Shown here in pieces: positions 13,541-26,709 of a stretch of DNA of 64,000 nucleotides. Under the pieces are notes generated by a model that saw nothing but the letters and a program-made list of their open reading frames with translations, searched no databases and was not told the DNA's origin. The first letter of the stretch is position 1. Every line of letters begins with the position of its first letter. Source of the DNA: Karalla daura. Lineage: Eukaryota > Chordata > Actinopteri > Chaetodontiformes > Leiognathidae. The stretch covers positions 10,628,193 to 10,692,192 of the forward strand of contig CM055207.1 of the NCBI GenBank assembly GCA_029224185.1, in the 5' to 3' direction. Both the position numbers and the translations under genes were made by a program.

Positions 13541-14684
13541 AGATGCTCTGCACTTGTAGGCTGGAAGGCGAAAAAAAAAAAAAAAGCAACGTTCAACAAA
13601 ACCTCATGAGTGGATGTGGCAGATAAACGCAGCCAGAATGGTTCTCCCAGACCCACCTTAAGAAAACAGTACCATATGTGCGAGCTTATTTACGAAGTGC
13701 TGACACTAGGGCCTGAAAGAATTAGTATTCTGTTAGGTAAATGTTTTCCTCTGGGCTCTGTCTCTGCAACAGCTTACAGATGTTTCAGCCATGCGGAGGA
13801 ACGCAATGCTTTTCCCACCACGGCATGAATGAAAAAGCATGTTGAAGGTTTTGCCCCGGCCAAGCTCGGAGAGTGATCTACAGCTCGTACCCGGGTGCAC
13901 TTTGCTAAGTGCTGCCTCCTGCACCCGGCCAAGGATTCATCTGCACACAGATGCTGCTCGGCGCTGCTTCCGTGGACTCCAGTGCACATTGTTCAACACA
14001 GATTTGTCAGCCTGGCAGCTCTCCAGCGACAGATGTACTGGCAGCGGTGCAGCAAAAACAGGACTTGGACCGAGCCGCACAGGAGTGTAAAAAGTGTGTT
14101 AAAAGCATCAGAGGCATGTTCGTAAACTTTGTTTGTCCTGCCTAATTTGTTTGTTGGGGAGACGGAGTTGTTGATTGTGATAAGGCCACGTTCCTCTCTC
14201 TCTTTTTTTTTTTTTTTGCTCTTTATCCAGGTTTCCTTTCCAACTCTGTTGTTCTCTCTCTCTCACACACACACACACACCACAGAGGAGTCGTAAAAGC
14301 AAACGGAGCCAATCTTGTTTACAAGGAGCAGCGTAGGAGCAGCTGACTGCAGCAGCCCTGACTCCCATTTACCAGTGTAACAAACCGTCAGGGAGGGAAG
14401 GGCAGGCACGGAGGTGGAGGGGGGGGAAACATTGTTATCAGCAGGCCAGATAAACCCCCTCCAGAGGTAGCGCTGATAGAGAGGCAGCCCCGCCGCTGGG
14501 CAAATAGAAAGATCCTATCTGCTCCTCGCACTGAGCCGGGCCAATCAGCCCCGGCAGAAGCACCGAGGCTTTTCCCCCCCGAACGGGAGATGTGTGGAGA
14601 CCAGAGCAGGGCCAGGTCTGTTCCTCCTTTCAGATGGACGTTTTGGAGGAGAAGCTGGATCTTCACTGTCTCCTCATTGAGACG

Positions 14685-14729
<45 letters not shown>

Positions 14730-14895
14730 GCCTTGGCTGGAGCTGCTCTGGTTTGGCTGATACACACGTGGGTCAGGTTGCAGGTCTACAGGGTTGCTTT
14801 CGCAGACAGATTTGGATTCTGAATCTAAATCCTGGGGTGGTCATCATCTCCGGCACCGGAGCTGCTTTGCAGAAGTGGTCTGTATTTTAATACCT
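13540..14895. other. Intergenic: unique sequence with GA/CA runs
   Basis: Poly-A near 13570, CT/CA run at 14254-14280, GA run at 14686-14721. Open frames overlapping these are low-complexity. No gene supported. Confidence 0.65.
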
Positions 14896-15259
14896 CGTGT
14901 GCTGATGGTGACACAGTGGAGACGTTCGGTCGACAAGATGGAGCTTTACTTGGAGCTCCTCCCACAGTCCAAAAGCATGCATATTATATTTAGGCTGAGA
15001 CTCTAAATATCCCCTAGGTATGAGTGTAAGAGTGAACGGTGTGTACTTGTGTGTGATGGACCTGCCCAAGGTCAACAGTCCTTGGTCAACAAGGTCCCAA
15101 AGTCCCAAGGTCAATAGTCCAAAGTGTCTGCCCTGCCTCCAACACTACTGGGCACAAAGTGGGTCAAGAGACTTGATGAATGGATGGATGGATGGATGGA
15201 TGGATGGATGGATGATGGATGGATGGATGGATGGATGGATGGATGGATGGATGCATGGA
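14895..15259 (+). mobile_element. SINE-like repeat copy with (GGAT)n tail
   Basis: Contains ctcccacagtccaaaagcatgc, gagactctaaatatccccta and ggtatgagtgtaagagtgaa, then a duplicated ggtcaayagtcc segment and a (GGAT)n tail at about 15181-15259. The tail directly after the body identifies the 3' end of the element. Confidence 0.75.
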
Positions 15260-16537
15260 CAATGTGTTGATTGACGGATTGCCTGACATCGACCCCAGTC
15301 AATCAATGATAATCGCCAGTGCTCTGGATCTGATATCGATTGTTTTTCCTCGTTCCCTCAGTGTGATGGGACGTCAGCGGTGGCACCTGCCTGACCTTCG
15401 TCCCGAGCCTCGCCGGCGACTCCACGTGACTCGCCGCTCGTGTTCGATGCGACCGCTGACAACATCAGTCCAGCGGCTTCTCGTCGAGGCCCCGCCGCAC
15501 GTTATCGCTCCCGCAGCGGCTCTGCTATAATACTTCTCCAGGCAGGCTCACAGGTGACGCTTGTGTTTTTTTGATCGAATATGGAAAACACACTTTTTTC
15601 GGGGCCTGAAATTTACTGCCCTCGAATTTACGATGTTATTCCGTCGTCCTTGCTGTAATTGTCATTTTCCAACTTCTCGCTGCTCGATGGAATCTGCTTT
15701 TTATTTTTCATTTCTGAGTAATGGCTTTTGCCGATGTCCTGGTGTCTATTAATTTCCCTTAAATTTCCTTCTTCCTCGAGGCTGTTGGTTTGTAATGGAG
15801 CTAGGGGAGGTATGATTTTGCTGAAGTTTTTTTTTTTACCTCAAGTCAAACAAACCATATTTCAACTTATCTCCTTTTTTTTGCTACTTTGCTCATTAGA
15901 CTTTCTTGCCTTTTCACTTTCTTTCTGTCATTTGTGTCTTTTTGCACTCCCTCCCCAGGTTACAGTCATTCTCTTGCTTTTCCTTTGCTCCAATTTAAGT
16001 GAAAGTTTGCTTGAAAAAAAAAAAAAATCGAGGCAGTGCGTCTTTCCTCCTCATGGCTTCGGCTTTCCTTTGGGGCACGTACCTTAGAGGGAGCATCCGC
16101 CCGACACACCTCACTTCCCCTCTTATCTAGAGTCTATTAGATACACTCAAGACCAGAGGTATAAATTAACAAGTTACTTCATCTCTTGTTATTGGGCTTG
16201 AGAGGATATTTCGAGAGTAACGCAGCCTCTCCTTTTTCTCAGGGCCTTTACCTCCCTGTGATTCACTTTAAAAGCACTTTCCCGTCGTATCATTCAGCCC
16301 GCGCCGGAGTCGGCTTTGAGACGCCGACAGAAAGGGGCACTTACTGATGTTACTGTGATTGTACTTGAGTAAAATATTTCTGCACTCCTTCCACCTCTAT
16401 TCAGCAGTTTGATATATGATAGCGGTGAGAGGCCGAGCTTCTCTGTGACGTGCGGGAGGCACATTTCTAGAGGCGAAGAGGAGGGCTTCAGGGTGAAGAG
16501 GCTACAGCTGTCATTGCTCATCTTAATGGCATGCTGG

Positions 16538-16599
<62 letters not shown>

Positions 16600-19500
16600 A
16601 CACGTGCAAACCCACACCTACAAATATGGGGTAAATGAGGAAGCTTTGAATGTATGCATAAAAACACTTGGCTTGGCCTTGCATACACTTGACTATACAT
16701 AAGGCTGCGCCCTTTCACGTGCACGCACAGAATGTGCAGGAAATGAGGAGAGGCGGCTTTGGATGTACATATGGAGAAGTGCTTGTGTGCGTGCATGAGT
16801 GTGTGTGTGTGTGTGTGAATGCATTCCCCTGCAGACATTTCAATAGAGTCCCATAAACATACACGCTCCCTGGATGTGAACACACAGGCGTACACGCTCT
16901 CACTCAGCATGAATATGTATCCCTGAGCATTCAGAAGCCGTGCACACACACGGCTGGCACATACTGTATAGCGACGCAGACACCTTCACACACACGCCGA
17001 GCATCGCCTGTGACAGATGTTGGCAGGAATATTGCCAGGAAGAAAGCTCTTTCATTTCTTTTCATTCTCTCCGTATTTTGGCATGCCTATCTTTGTACAC
17101 AGTGTGGCCATGTCACCGAAGCTGTTTCTTTTCTCCTCCAGTTCCTCATTTTTTTTTTTTATTCCCCCCCTCATTCCCCCTGTGTTATCATCATGAAATT
17201 GAAGTCATTTGTGCCAAGAGAGATTAGAAGAGACTCTGGGAAAGCGAGGGGGACATTAGCAAAGATATTTTTGTCAGTAATGAGCTAACTCTTTGTTATG
17301 CGCCAGGCTAAGGAGGTCTAATGATGACGTTTGTACCAAGAGGAAGAAACTGAGTCTCCAGAGTCCACACACAGCCAGAAACCAGAGGCTTTGGTGCAAC
17401 TCTTAACTCTCTTCAATTATGCAGATGAGTCCGCTGGGTTAGTGCTGGCCGTCACTTTAATGATGACGTGGGTAAACAGACAGAGCTTCCTTTTCTGCCT
17501 TTAAAAAAAAAAAAATCCCCTTCTTCACACCTCCTCCGCGCACACCCCTCTGCAAACCCCTTATTTCTTATTTTGCACCCACGGGAAAGTTAATTGTCTT
17601 AGTCATTAAAGAGCTATCAGCTGTCACGCCACTGACAAAGACTTAAAGAGGAGGGAAGGCAGAGGGATGTGAGGCAGAGCGAGTCGGGAGAGATTTACTT
17701 TTTTGCCTTCCAGGCTGACGGCAAAGACTCTCCTAAGATGCAATCGTGATATTTTGATGCAGGATGAGGAGTGACCAACCTCTCCAGGCAGAGCCTCTTT
17801 GGAGAGCTCCCTCTCTCTGTTCTCCCCTGTGGCCACCGGGTGGCAGAAGAGCACAAGGAACAGGCTTTCAGATGACATCAGGCGCCTGTGAGCCAAGCCA
17901 CCTAAAACATAAAACTACCCCCAGAAAATTAAAGTTAACCTCACAGCGAGCTGTGCAGATAAACACGGCTGCATCCTGTACATGCTAGAGAGTATATGCT
18001 CATTGAACCTATCAGGGAAGAATAGGCAGTGATGAACTGAGGGAGAAGCACAGTCACGTTAGACTGAGGGAAAGAAAGATGCAGTTGAAAGCATTTAGGT
18101 CACTCAGTCTCACTTGATACACAGATTTTGCTCTACCTGTATGTGATTGAGTGCAGTGAGGTGAGATAACTGTGTTTTGCAAAGGTGGAGAAGTGTTAAT
18201 GAATTAAGTTACGTAGGTTGAAACATCCATCTGAAATATATAAGAGGATGTCCTCATGGTGTTCTACAATGGCATTTTCTAACTGTAGATTTTTGTGTTT
18301 TACATAATGTTTCAACCGGTATCAAAAAACGCAAGGTGTATGAACACTTTCTATCCCAAAGCCATAACTGTGCTACTGTAATAGTCCAACTAATGGCTTC
18401 CTTTCAAATATTCTACTTTGACATGTATTTAAAGTGTGTATACCCCCGCTGAAAATGAGAGCTGTTTACATGGCTGATTAAAAGCAGAAATTGATGATCA
18501 ATGGCCGTCCTGTTGTTAACTTTTTCTCTGGCAGCTGACAGCAGCTACTGTTCCCTTTCAGATAGAGCAGTTCCGACTCTATTCAGCCGTCATTTATCTC
18601 AGCAACATTTTGTCTGTGCAGTTGTGTGTGTGTGTGTGTGTGTGTGTGTTCGAGAGCAAAGTAAAGAAATTGATTGATGAGTGTGCAGATATTGCATAAT
18701 AACAGGCTCCGACTGAAGCGTTGTCTTTATGGATCTTAACTTACAGTCTAGCCTTTAGGTGTGGGCACCGATCAGCCTGCGTATCAAAGCCAGAACATTA
18801 TTCAGAAAACATTTTTTCTTTTTTTTTTCTGTTCTGTGTCTTTGTCTTTCTACTGATTGCACGCTGGATGCCCTGAGCACTTGTGACTGAAGACAAATTA
18901 ACTTGGGAATGATTGTCACATCAAAGTGTCTCTCTCTCTCTCTCTTTCTCTCCGTGCGATTCATTTAAGACTCTGGGCATCGAGACCAAAGTTGTGTCCT
19001 CAAAGTGAAACAAAAAAATTCCGGCTTTGGCGTTGACTCCATATTTTACTTGTTCCAATTGTCTGCCGACTTGTGTTTTCCCAGCGTGCCCTTGGTAACT
19101 AGGACCACTGGACAAGTCGCAGGTTTGGAGATGTCCTTTTTCCAGCAGACAGGGATCAAGGCTGCATTGTATAGGGGGTACTGTCTCTCACTGTGTCAGT
19201 AAATGCCGGACAAAAGGATTCTGGGTGGAATCGGCTCCTTGAAAAAAACGTCCTCGTGTTGTTCTTTGGTCTTGTGTCAGATCGTGAACAGAGAGGGCCT
19301 TCTCTACTCCTCAGACGGAAACAGCGAAATAGCTGCAAACCACTTCTCTCCCCTTTTGCTCTGTTCTTTCTATTCGGCGGACGGGCGGCGAGTCTCGTGC
19401 TATTCTTAGTCTGGAGATGTAACGCCCGGATTTGCATCGCGCCACTAGCCACACAACAAAACAAAACAAAAAAAAAAACAGCATTAAGGTGACATCTTCC

Positions 19501-20160
19501 AAATCAGAACAACCTTCCCCCTCCCTCCCTCCCTGCCTCCCTCCTCATAAAAACAAGCCTCCGGGGAACAAATACTAAGTGAAAGCACGCAGGTAAGCGA
19601 GACAAACTGCGGCCGTGGCGGGTGTTTATTGGACGCCATCTTCTTGTGATGTGACAGGGGGTCCGAGCCTCGTCTCTGCGCCGAGCATCTCGGCGCTCTC
19701 AGCGGGAGGCTCGCGCTCCCCTTCTCCCCGGCGCCACTGCCAGGCGTCTCCGCCGAGGTGGCGTGCTAATAATTTAAACAGCCCAATCAAAGGCAATGTG
19801 ATGTTTCACACAAGGGAGAAGAAAGGACGGGAGGAAAGTGATTATTAGTGTTTGGGAGAGGCAGCCAGAGTGATTGAGCTGAAGGGGGACTTTGATTCTG
19901 GGGGCCTTCTCCTTGTTTTTCAGAATGGCACCCGGGTTTTAGCCGCCAGGCTTCAGGAAATCTGGTGAGCTGTCAGCACATGATGGTTAACTTTCTTTTT
20001 TTTTTCCTCTTTTGTACACACTCTGAGCCACACACAAAGAATCCACTCTTAAACCGGTGCCGGGCGCCAAGTCCATACTTCTGAAGGGGCGAAATCAGGT
20101 TTGGGCCCTTCAGGGTTTTGTGCTTCAATGTGCCCCATGTTTTTTTGTTTTTTTTTGTCA
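15260..20160. other. Intergenic: unique sequence, CA arrays, no gene seen
   Basis: CpG-rich short stretch at 15380-15530; (AC)29 at 16541-16598; GT-rich and CA-rich patches at 16.7-17.0 kb; GT run at 18624-18648; CT run near 18931; CpG-rich stretch at 19670-19760; AATCAAAGG near 19785. No exon chain found. Confidence 0.65.
16541..16598. repeat. (AC)29 microsatellite
   Basis: Uninterrupted dinucleotide run of 58 bp. Confidence 0.98.
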
Positions 20161-20164
20161 CGTG

Positions 20165-20403
20165 TGTTAGTGGATAGCACTGTACTTCACAGCAAGAACA
20201 TGCCTGGTTCAATTCCCTCTCTGTGTCTGCAGGAGGTACTCCATTTCCCTCCCACACTCCAAAAACATGCATGTTTAGGTTGTGTAGAGACTCTAAATTG
20301 TCCCTAGATGTGAAAGGTGTGTGTGTCCTATGTTGGACTGGTGACATGTCCAGGTCCACCCTATACAGTATGTGCTTGAAATAAGACAATGGATGCACGG
20401 ATG
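20165..20403 (+). mobile_element. SINE-like repeat copy, near full length
   Basis: The most complete copy. A tRNA-like head (gtggatagcactg, then ggttcaattccctct, a B box) is followed by ctcccacactccaaaaacatgc, gagactctaaattgtcccta, ggactggtgacatgtccagg and a short atggatgcacggatg tail. This is the layout of a widespread teleost tRNA-derived SINE. Confidence 0.8.
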
Positions 20404-21224
20404 TCATTTTTTGTCGTTATTATTATTATTGAGTTTTAACTCTGCACTCTGACACTAAAAGAGGAATATTTCAGAAAAGTCCCTTTGAAAATCCTATCCA
20501 AGACATACTTAAAATAGACATACAGTACAGTTTGAATTGTTGCAACTCTAGACTCAAATCACTATCTACTGTCTGGAATGAACACATCCACACACACACA
20601 CACACACACACACACATGCAGTGGAGATGAATCACCTTGGCATGTCAAGAGGTTGGTTAATAGACACATTTGATGTCACGCAAAGCCCAGTGGTGTTGAA
20701 AGGGTTCTGGTTGGTGTGTTGATATCGCCTCCTGTGCATAAAGCTCCACTTAAAACAATAAATAGCAATGAGCGCATCCAAAGCCCCTGCAGTTTAAACT
20801 ATATCCCTTTGATATGGGATACCTATTACTGTTGGCTTTATCTAATGGATTGGATTCCCACACCTCATCCCTCCGGTGTTTCAAAGCACTGAAACCTTCA
20901 AATGTAATGTGTTATCAGCACATTAGCTGCTCCGGAGCCACCATCAATGGCTAATTTTCCTGCAGGGGGACAATGTAGCACAGTTTGAAAAAGGGGGAGC
21001 GACCTTTGAACTCACACGGTGCTCGACAGAGTCCCATCATCTGCTGCGCCGTTTGCCCAAGCTGTGTGATACTCTAAAGTGTTTGGGAATATTTATCGCT
21101 ATTGATTGGGAATTTGCCTGCTTGCTCTCGAAAAGAGGAGTGATGCGAATTCTTATTCTTCCAGTTCTGTGTTTACATGAGCTTTGCAAAGATCCACTCA
21201 ACCCGTTAGCTGACCTGCTTTGTA
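20404..21224. other. Intergenic: unique sequence with (CA)n
   Basis: (CA)n at about 20588-20616 and AT-rich unique sequence with CCCTTTGATATGGG near 20805. No gene seen. Confidence 0.65.
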
Positions 21225-21395
21225 GAAACCAAAGGGCAATTTCCAATAGACCTAAACATGTATGTTTTTGGACTGTGGGAGGAAAGCAGAGTCCCTGGAA
21301 AATTATCCAGGGAGAACATGCAAACGCCACATAGAGCGGTATGGCTTCATCAGGATTCGATCCAGAGACCTTCAGTGCTAACCATATCAGCCTTT
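21225..21395 (-). mobile_element. SINE-like repeat copy, inverted, 3'-truncated
   Basis: On plus: gggcaatttccaatagacct, atgtttttggactgtggga and cagggagaacatgcaaacgc, then aggattcgatccagagacc (inverted B box). The 3' body beyond the aaattgccc segment is missing. Confidence 0.75.
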
Positions 21396-24254
21396 TACAT
21401 CTCGTTGCGTAATTTTGTGAGTCTGTGACCAAACTTGCACAATACAGACTATCACAGCTAGAGTAAAAGTATCAGGAAAAAAAAAACTTCCCCCAAAAAA
21501 AGAAGTTTGACAGAGAAACTCGTGATACATTTGAAAATTTCCAACATTGTTGCAGGTTGATCTCCACAGATTCCCATCTTCATCATACCATACCACCAGT
21601 TTCTGCTTATTGATTTGTTACACAAGCTTCTGGATGATGGTGAAATTACTGCAAGAACCCACATCTGCACGGCAACTTCTACCCAAGTCGTCTGGATCAC
21701 TTGAGCAGCTGCAGCTCTCCTTACGGCTCTTACAAAGTCACATGTCAACGTACCTGCTGGAGACTGTTTGAGTAAACATAGATGACACGCCGCTGACTAC
21801 TTATTCAGTCCGATTCCCAAAAGTGATTAACTGAAGGTTCGCTAATTGATGTGTGACAGCGAGGCTGGGATGTTCTGACAAAAACAGAATATTTGCTGTC
21901 ACATCCTCATTTGTTTCTTGCTAATTTTATACTGCAGACGCAAATTGATTTGTTTCATGAAAGCTAGGAAATTACTTCCAAGGGACCGCATTATTTCCCT
22001 TTAAAGTGTGGTTTTAATTAAAGAAAACACAGATAATTGTGCGTTGAAATGTGAGTTAAGAGCCAGTTCTTACGGGCAAAGTCTGAGAAATTCATTTATA
22101 TTGCGCAATTTATACCCGAAGGGCTTCGGAAGCTGCAGAGGCAAGGTGCCCAGACAGACATTTATTGGCTTTAAAATATCTGTCAGACATTTATGAAAAA
22201 TTAGCAAATCTGTCTTGGTTTGTCGACAAAAATATAAGATAATAAATGCTAGGTTTTCCTTCCAGTGAAAAATATTCTGTGTATTTCTGTAAGAGATAAA
22301 TGCCAGAGCACTCTCTCAGCTTCCTGACAGATGCTTTAACAAGTTTGTGATAATGTTGTGGGAAAAAAATAAAAATAAATAAAAAAAACCCCAGCCCGTG
22401 CTTGGAGATGACATTATCCAGTAGCGCGTTGACTTATCGCTCCAGACTCCAGCTGTTTAAGTATCGGGCCAATTTAAACAGCGGGAGTTGATAATGACCG
22501 CCTAACTCCATGTCATCTGCGGGCCACAAAAAAAAGCATTGAAGTGCGCAGCAAACAGATTAAATTGTCCACCACCTGTAATTTTCCCTGGAGGGAGACA
22601 GATGTTCCGTTGTGCTGTCTGGTTTCGTCGCGGCTCGCCGCGGATCTGTTTTGTTGAGGTGGCAGAAGACGAGTCCCCGGCTGGATCCCGCACCTAGGCT
22701 CTCGCCTCCCCTCACGTCTGTGTTTCCCTCTCCCTCTCCCTCTCCCTCTCCTTCTCCCTCACCGGGGTTTTTTTAAAAATAGCCGCGGTGAAAACGGGCC
22801 CAAGTTTAGCGCCACTCGCTGCTTTTGGCGCGCCTCGGTTGCCCGCTGATTCGCTTTGAAACGTTCCAATTAAAATAAAGGGGGCTAATTGTTAGTTTGC
22901 GCGGCCCTATCCCGCCGTATGTGCGCCGTGCTCTCCTTCGATCGTCTATAGGCCCTAAAATTGCACGTCGGCGGCCCCAACGTATGCGTTATGTATGTTT
23001 ATCCTCTCACTAGAGCTGTCATTAGGAAGTATGCAGTGCATGTGAGGTCTTGCATGATAACAGGGTGAGCTGTTGTGCTGTGTGCGCCGGGACACTCTAT
23101 ATAGAACATGCCTGTGTGTGCGCTCCGAAAAGCAAGCAGACATCTCCACCGAGCAGCTCCTGAAGGGGCGGTCGGGCAGCAGCTGTTTGTTTATTTAGAT
23201 CTAACTTGTAATTACGTCCGCGACAGACTGCACCACGTACTGTAGAAGAGACATATTTGGCTCGGCTCGCCGGGCCAATCGTCGGAGGCCCGCTCGCTGT
23301 CCCTCCTGATTACAGTCGTGAGCTGTCGCCGTGCCATCGCCGAGGCTCTGCTGGGCCGCAAGGATCTCATTTAAGAGGCGATTCCAAGTGACTCAACCCT
23401 CCTGAACGTGTCGGTATGGGGTAAATGCTGCACACCGGCTTTATTTGTCCCCATTAAACGCGCTAAAGTTGGCGCCTCGGGCGAGCGAAGGGCGAAGAAG
23501 TGTCACAGATGATGCGCGTCTCCTCGCCTTTGTTCTCAGAGCGGCACGGCCGTCCGGTGACGTGACGCTCACTTTGTCCGGGTCGAGGAGGAATTTCTGC
23601 TCGTGTGATACAAGCTTGTATGTAAATGTTGCGCTGCCGGCGCGGATGCTCGCTGTTTTCCCTCATTCGGCATGCATAAGCAGTTGTGACGACCTCATCA
23701 GTTAGATGGAGCTGACTCCGAGACGGAGGAGACAAAACCACAGACCTCAAAATGAGGTGAGCGGGAAGGCAGAAGACTCCACTTCACAGGAGGCGCGCAA
23801 ACTGAGCCAAATTCTCCCCCTCTCTCTCTCTCTCTCTCTCACTCTCTCTCTCTGTCTTTTCTTCCCTCCCCTTTCTTCCCCTCGCTAGTTTAAAGTTGTC
23901 CTGGCTTTTATTTTGAGAAATATTAATTTGGTAGAAGAGTGGCGTCGCATCTGAGACGCAACACAAAGGGAGAAAAAAAGAGAGAGAGGGAGAGAGGGAG
24001 AGTTGAGAAAAAAGGAGGGGAAGAGGGGAGGGAAAAAAAGAGGCGCAATGTGTGCACATTTCTCTCGCTTGACGTTTTGCTGAAGTTTGTACGCCACTTG
24101 AGCCCGCCGTTTCCCTCGCTAATGATACCAGCGGAGCCTCTCTGGGGAATGGCGTCCGTCGTGCGCCTGGCTTTCACATTTCCAGCACCAGGTATTTTGG
24201 GATACGCAAGCGGGGACTATGAGGCACATCATTCCAAGAGCTCATGTGGCTCTT

Positions 24255-24287
<33 letters not shown>

Positions 24288-25980
24288 GTCTCTCTCTTGC
24301 TTCCTCTCTCCTCTCCAATCGGCTTCCTCTCCTCTTTCTTGTTGTTGTTGTACTTCTGCATACGCAGACATTCTCCGTCTCACTCTAGTTCTCCCTCTTT
24401 CTTTCTTCCTGCCTCCCTTCCTCTTTCTCTCTTATTTTTTTTGATTTGGTAAGGATGATTTCAAGTGTGGAGGGGAAAAAATGCGTGCACAGGAGAGGGA
24501 AAAAATCTTTTTATTAACTTATTCATTGTATCTGAAATCAAGAGGTTTTTTTTTTCCTCTCTCCCCTCCGCTCCTGCTCCCCCCCTTCCTCTTGGTTAAG
24601 GCAAATGAATGTTTAAAGAGGTAATTTACTGGGCCCTGGCAGGATCCACATTGTGTATTACACAAACAGGCAGCAACAAAAGGAAATTCTAATCTAGACA
24701 GTAACACGACTGCACAGAGGATCCTCGGCGGGGGGTCCAGATGAATTATACAACAATCTGTGTTCTCCCTCGTTTAATTTAAAGGTCTGTTTTCAAGGCT
24801 ATCGCCAGCTCCCACTTCAGAGGAGAGACTTGGCCCGTTGAGGTCAAGCCCATATTGACAAATATCAAGAGGCAAGAAAGGAGCGCTCAAAACGCAGATA
24901 TGAATAAGTAAAGGCAAACAGATAAGCAAACATAAAGCAATAAGGGGGAGGCAGGGAGACGGGCGCAAACACAACATCTCATTGGCCGCGGAAACACGGG
25001 GGCCCAGACGAGGTTTTTCCGAAGAACTGAAAGAAACATGAAAACTAAGCATGTGAAGGCGCTCCTTTTTAAATGGGAAATAATCGCTTGTTTGATGGCG
25101 CTGCCTGGCTGTCAAGGCCTCTCAGTTTTCACACGCATGTACAGTAAAGAAGGCGTCACCGCTGACAGTCTGCGGGCCCGTCGGACCTCGCCTTCCAGGT
25201 TTTTCTGAACACAGCCGGAAAAATAGCTCGTGTGCATAAATTTATCGAGACGATGCCTCCACAAATGGTCCAAGGCGGTGCGTGGATCTTAGCTGGTTAC
25301 ATAATGGCTGTGTGATTGTGCCAGGTACCTCGTGGTGCTTTTATTTATTTTTAACTTCCCACTGATGTATTTTCAAATGTCTCTGAAAGACGTCTGACTA
25401 GGTCTTTGAACCGGAATATTCTTAGAAGAACAGCCCCCCTGTTGGACATGTTTTCTCCTCTCTCTCTCTCTCTCTCCGTCGCCTTTTCAACCTTCTTTTT
25501 TTCTTCCTCAGTTTAGAAACTGAGCAGTCAGAGCAGCGGTGACAGAATCGCCCAGCCACCCCGCATCACCTCTTGTCGCCTCTGATTTCCTTCATAGTTC
25601 ACAGGAGCCTCACACAGCAGCCCCTCCCACCCACCCGAGGCCTCCCACCATTCTCCTCGGTCCATCGTACTTCGGACAATCAACAGGTCGCAGCCCCGTG
25701 ACCCCTCCCTGCGGCTCGCCACCAGCCCGTTTCTGACAGGATGAGTTTGACCCTCGACCCCTGGAGTAGACAGCTCAATCAGCTTCTTATGGCAGCAGTC
25801 ATAGCAGAGAAAGACAGATCATTGCCACACACACAGCTCTGGAGAGGGGGGTAAAAAAGGGCCTCTGAGGAGTTTCCTTTCACATTGTAACTGTTCCTTA
25901 CTGCTGTGGTTTCTTCAAGCACTGTCCTCATATGTTACTCACTTCCTTCATTTCCCCAAACACACAAACATATACTCACT
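21396..25980. other. Intergenic: unique sequence with CpG-rich centre
   Basis: Unique AT-rich sequence at 21.4-22.5 kb, CpG-rich block at 22.6-23.72 kb, (CTCCCT)n at 22719-22755, CT runs at 23820-23855 and 24255-24298, unique sequence with a candidate regulatory stretch at 24.59-24.72 kb, CT run near 25460. No gene supported. Confidence 0.65.
22600..23720. promoter_or_regulatory. CpG-rich block in gene-poor flank
   Basis: Elevated CpG with TTTTGGCGCGCC (E2F-type) near 22824, followed by CCAATTAAAATAAAGG, and dense CpG again at 23220-23620. It may be a distal regulatory element or an unannotated promoter. No open frame with protein-like content was recognised. Confidence 0.35.
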
Positions 25981-25984
25981 ATGG

Positions 25985-26250
25985 ATATGCTTGTGGATAG
26001 CACTGTCTCCTCACAACAGGATGGTCCCAATTTCAAATTCCTCAGTGAAATCTGTGTTTGTGTTTTCTCAAAACATGCCTGTTTAGGTGAACTGGAGACT
26101 CTAAATTGCCCTTAGGTGTGAGTGTGAGAGTGAATGGTAAAGGTGCCCTGTGATGGACTGCAGGCCTGTCCAGGGTGAATCTGCTGTCTTCACCTTATGT
26201 CCACTAAAGACAGGTGCCAAGCAGGTAAGATAATGGATGGATGGAGGGAC
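25985..26250 (+). mobile_element. SINE-like repeat copy with GGAT tail
   Basis: Head gtggatagcactgtctcctc, then gagactctaaattgccctta, gtgagagtgaatgg, ctgtgatggactgcaggcc, and tail aagataatggatggatgg. Degenerate but collinear with the copy at 20165. Confidence 0.8.
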
Positions 26251-26676
26251 CGTGGCTTTTATTTAGTCTGCCCATACTGTACCTCGAGAGTCGCGACCTT
26301 GCATTGAAGAATAAGACTCCATTGAGGAGGTTTATTTCTTTTTAAAAAGGGGGAAAAAAACGTGATGCAAATGTGGCCCCTCGGTTCACAGCAGAACCGT
26401 GACTGATGTTTGCTCCCCTAAGTCCTCGCGGCTCCACCGCTGATTTAACCTCCAGGGATGAGCAGCCAGTGATCACAACGCTCAGAGGAAGTTAGCGGCC
26501 TCCGCTCTCCAGAGGCCAGCACTTCCTCTTGATTTCGCCTGTTATGTCGAGAAAGAAAAGGAAGGTAAAGATAAAAAAAACACCCCTGCTATGCAGTGTG
26601 TGTGGGCTTCACACAACTGTAAAACTGCGTCATCAGCACAAAGATGAAACTCTCAAACGTGTGTGCGTGTGCGAAC

Positions 26677-26709
<33 letters not shown>

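Noticed and set aside
20165..20240. tRNA gene
   Set aside because: The A- and B-box-like sequence is the head of a degenerate SINE; no complete cloverleaf can be drawn.
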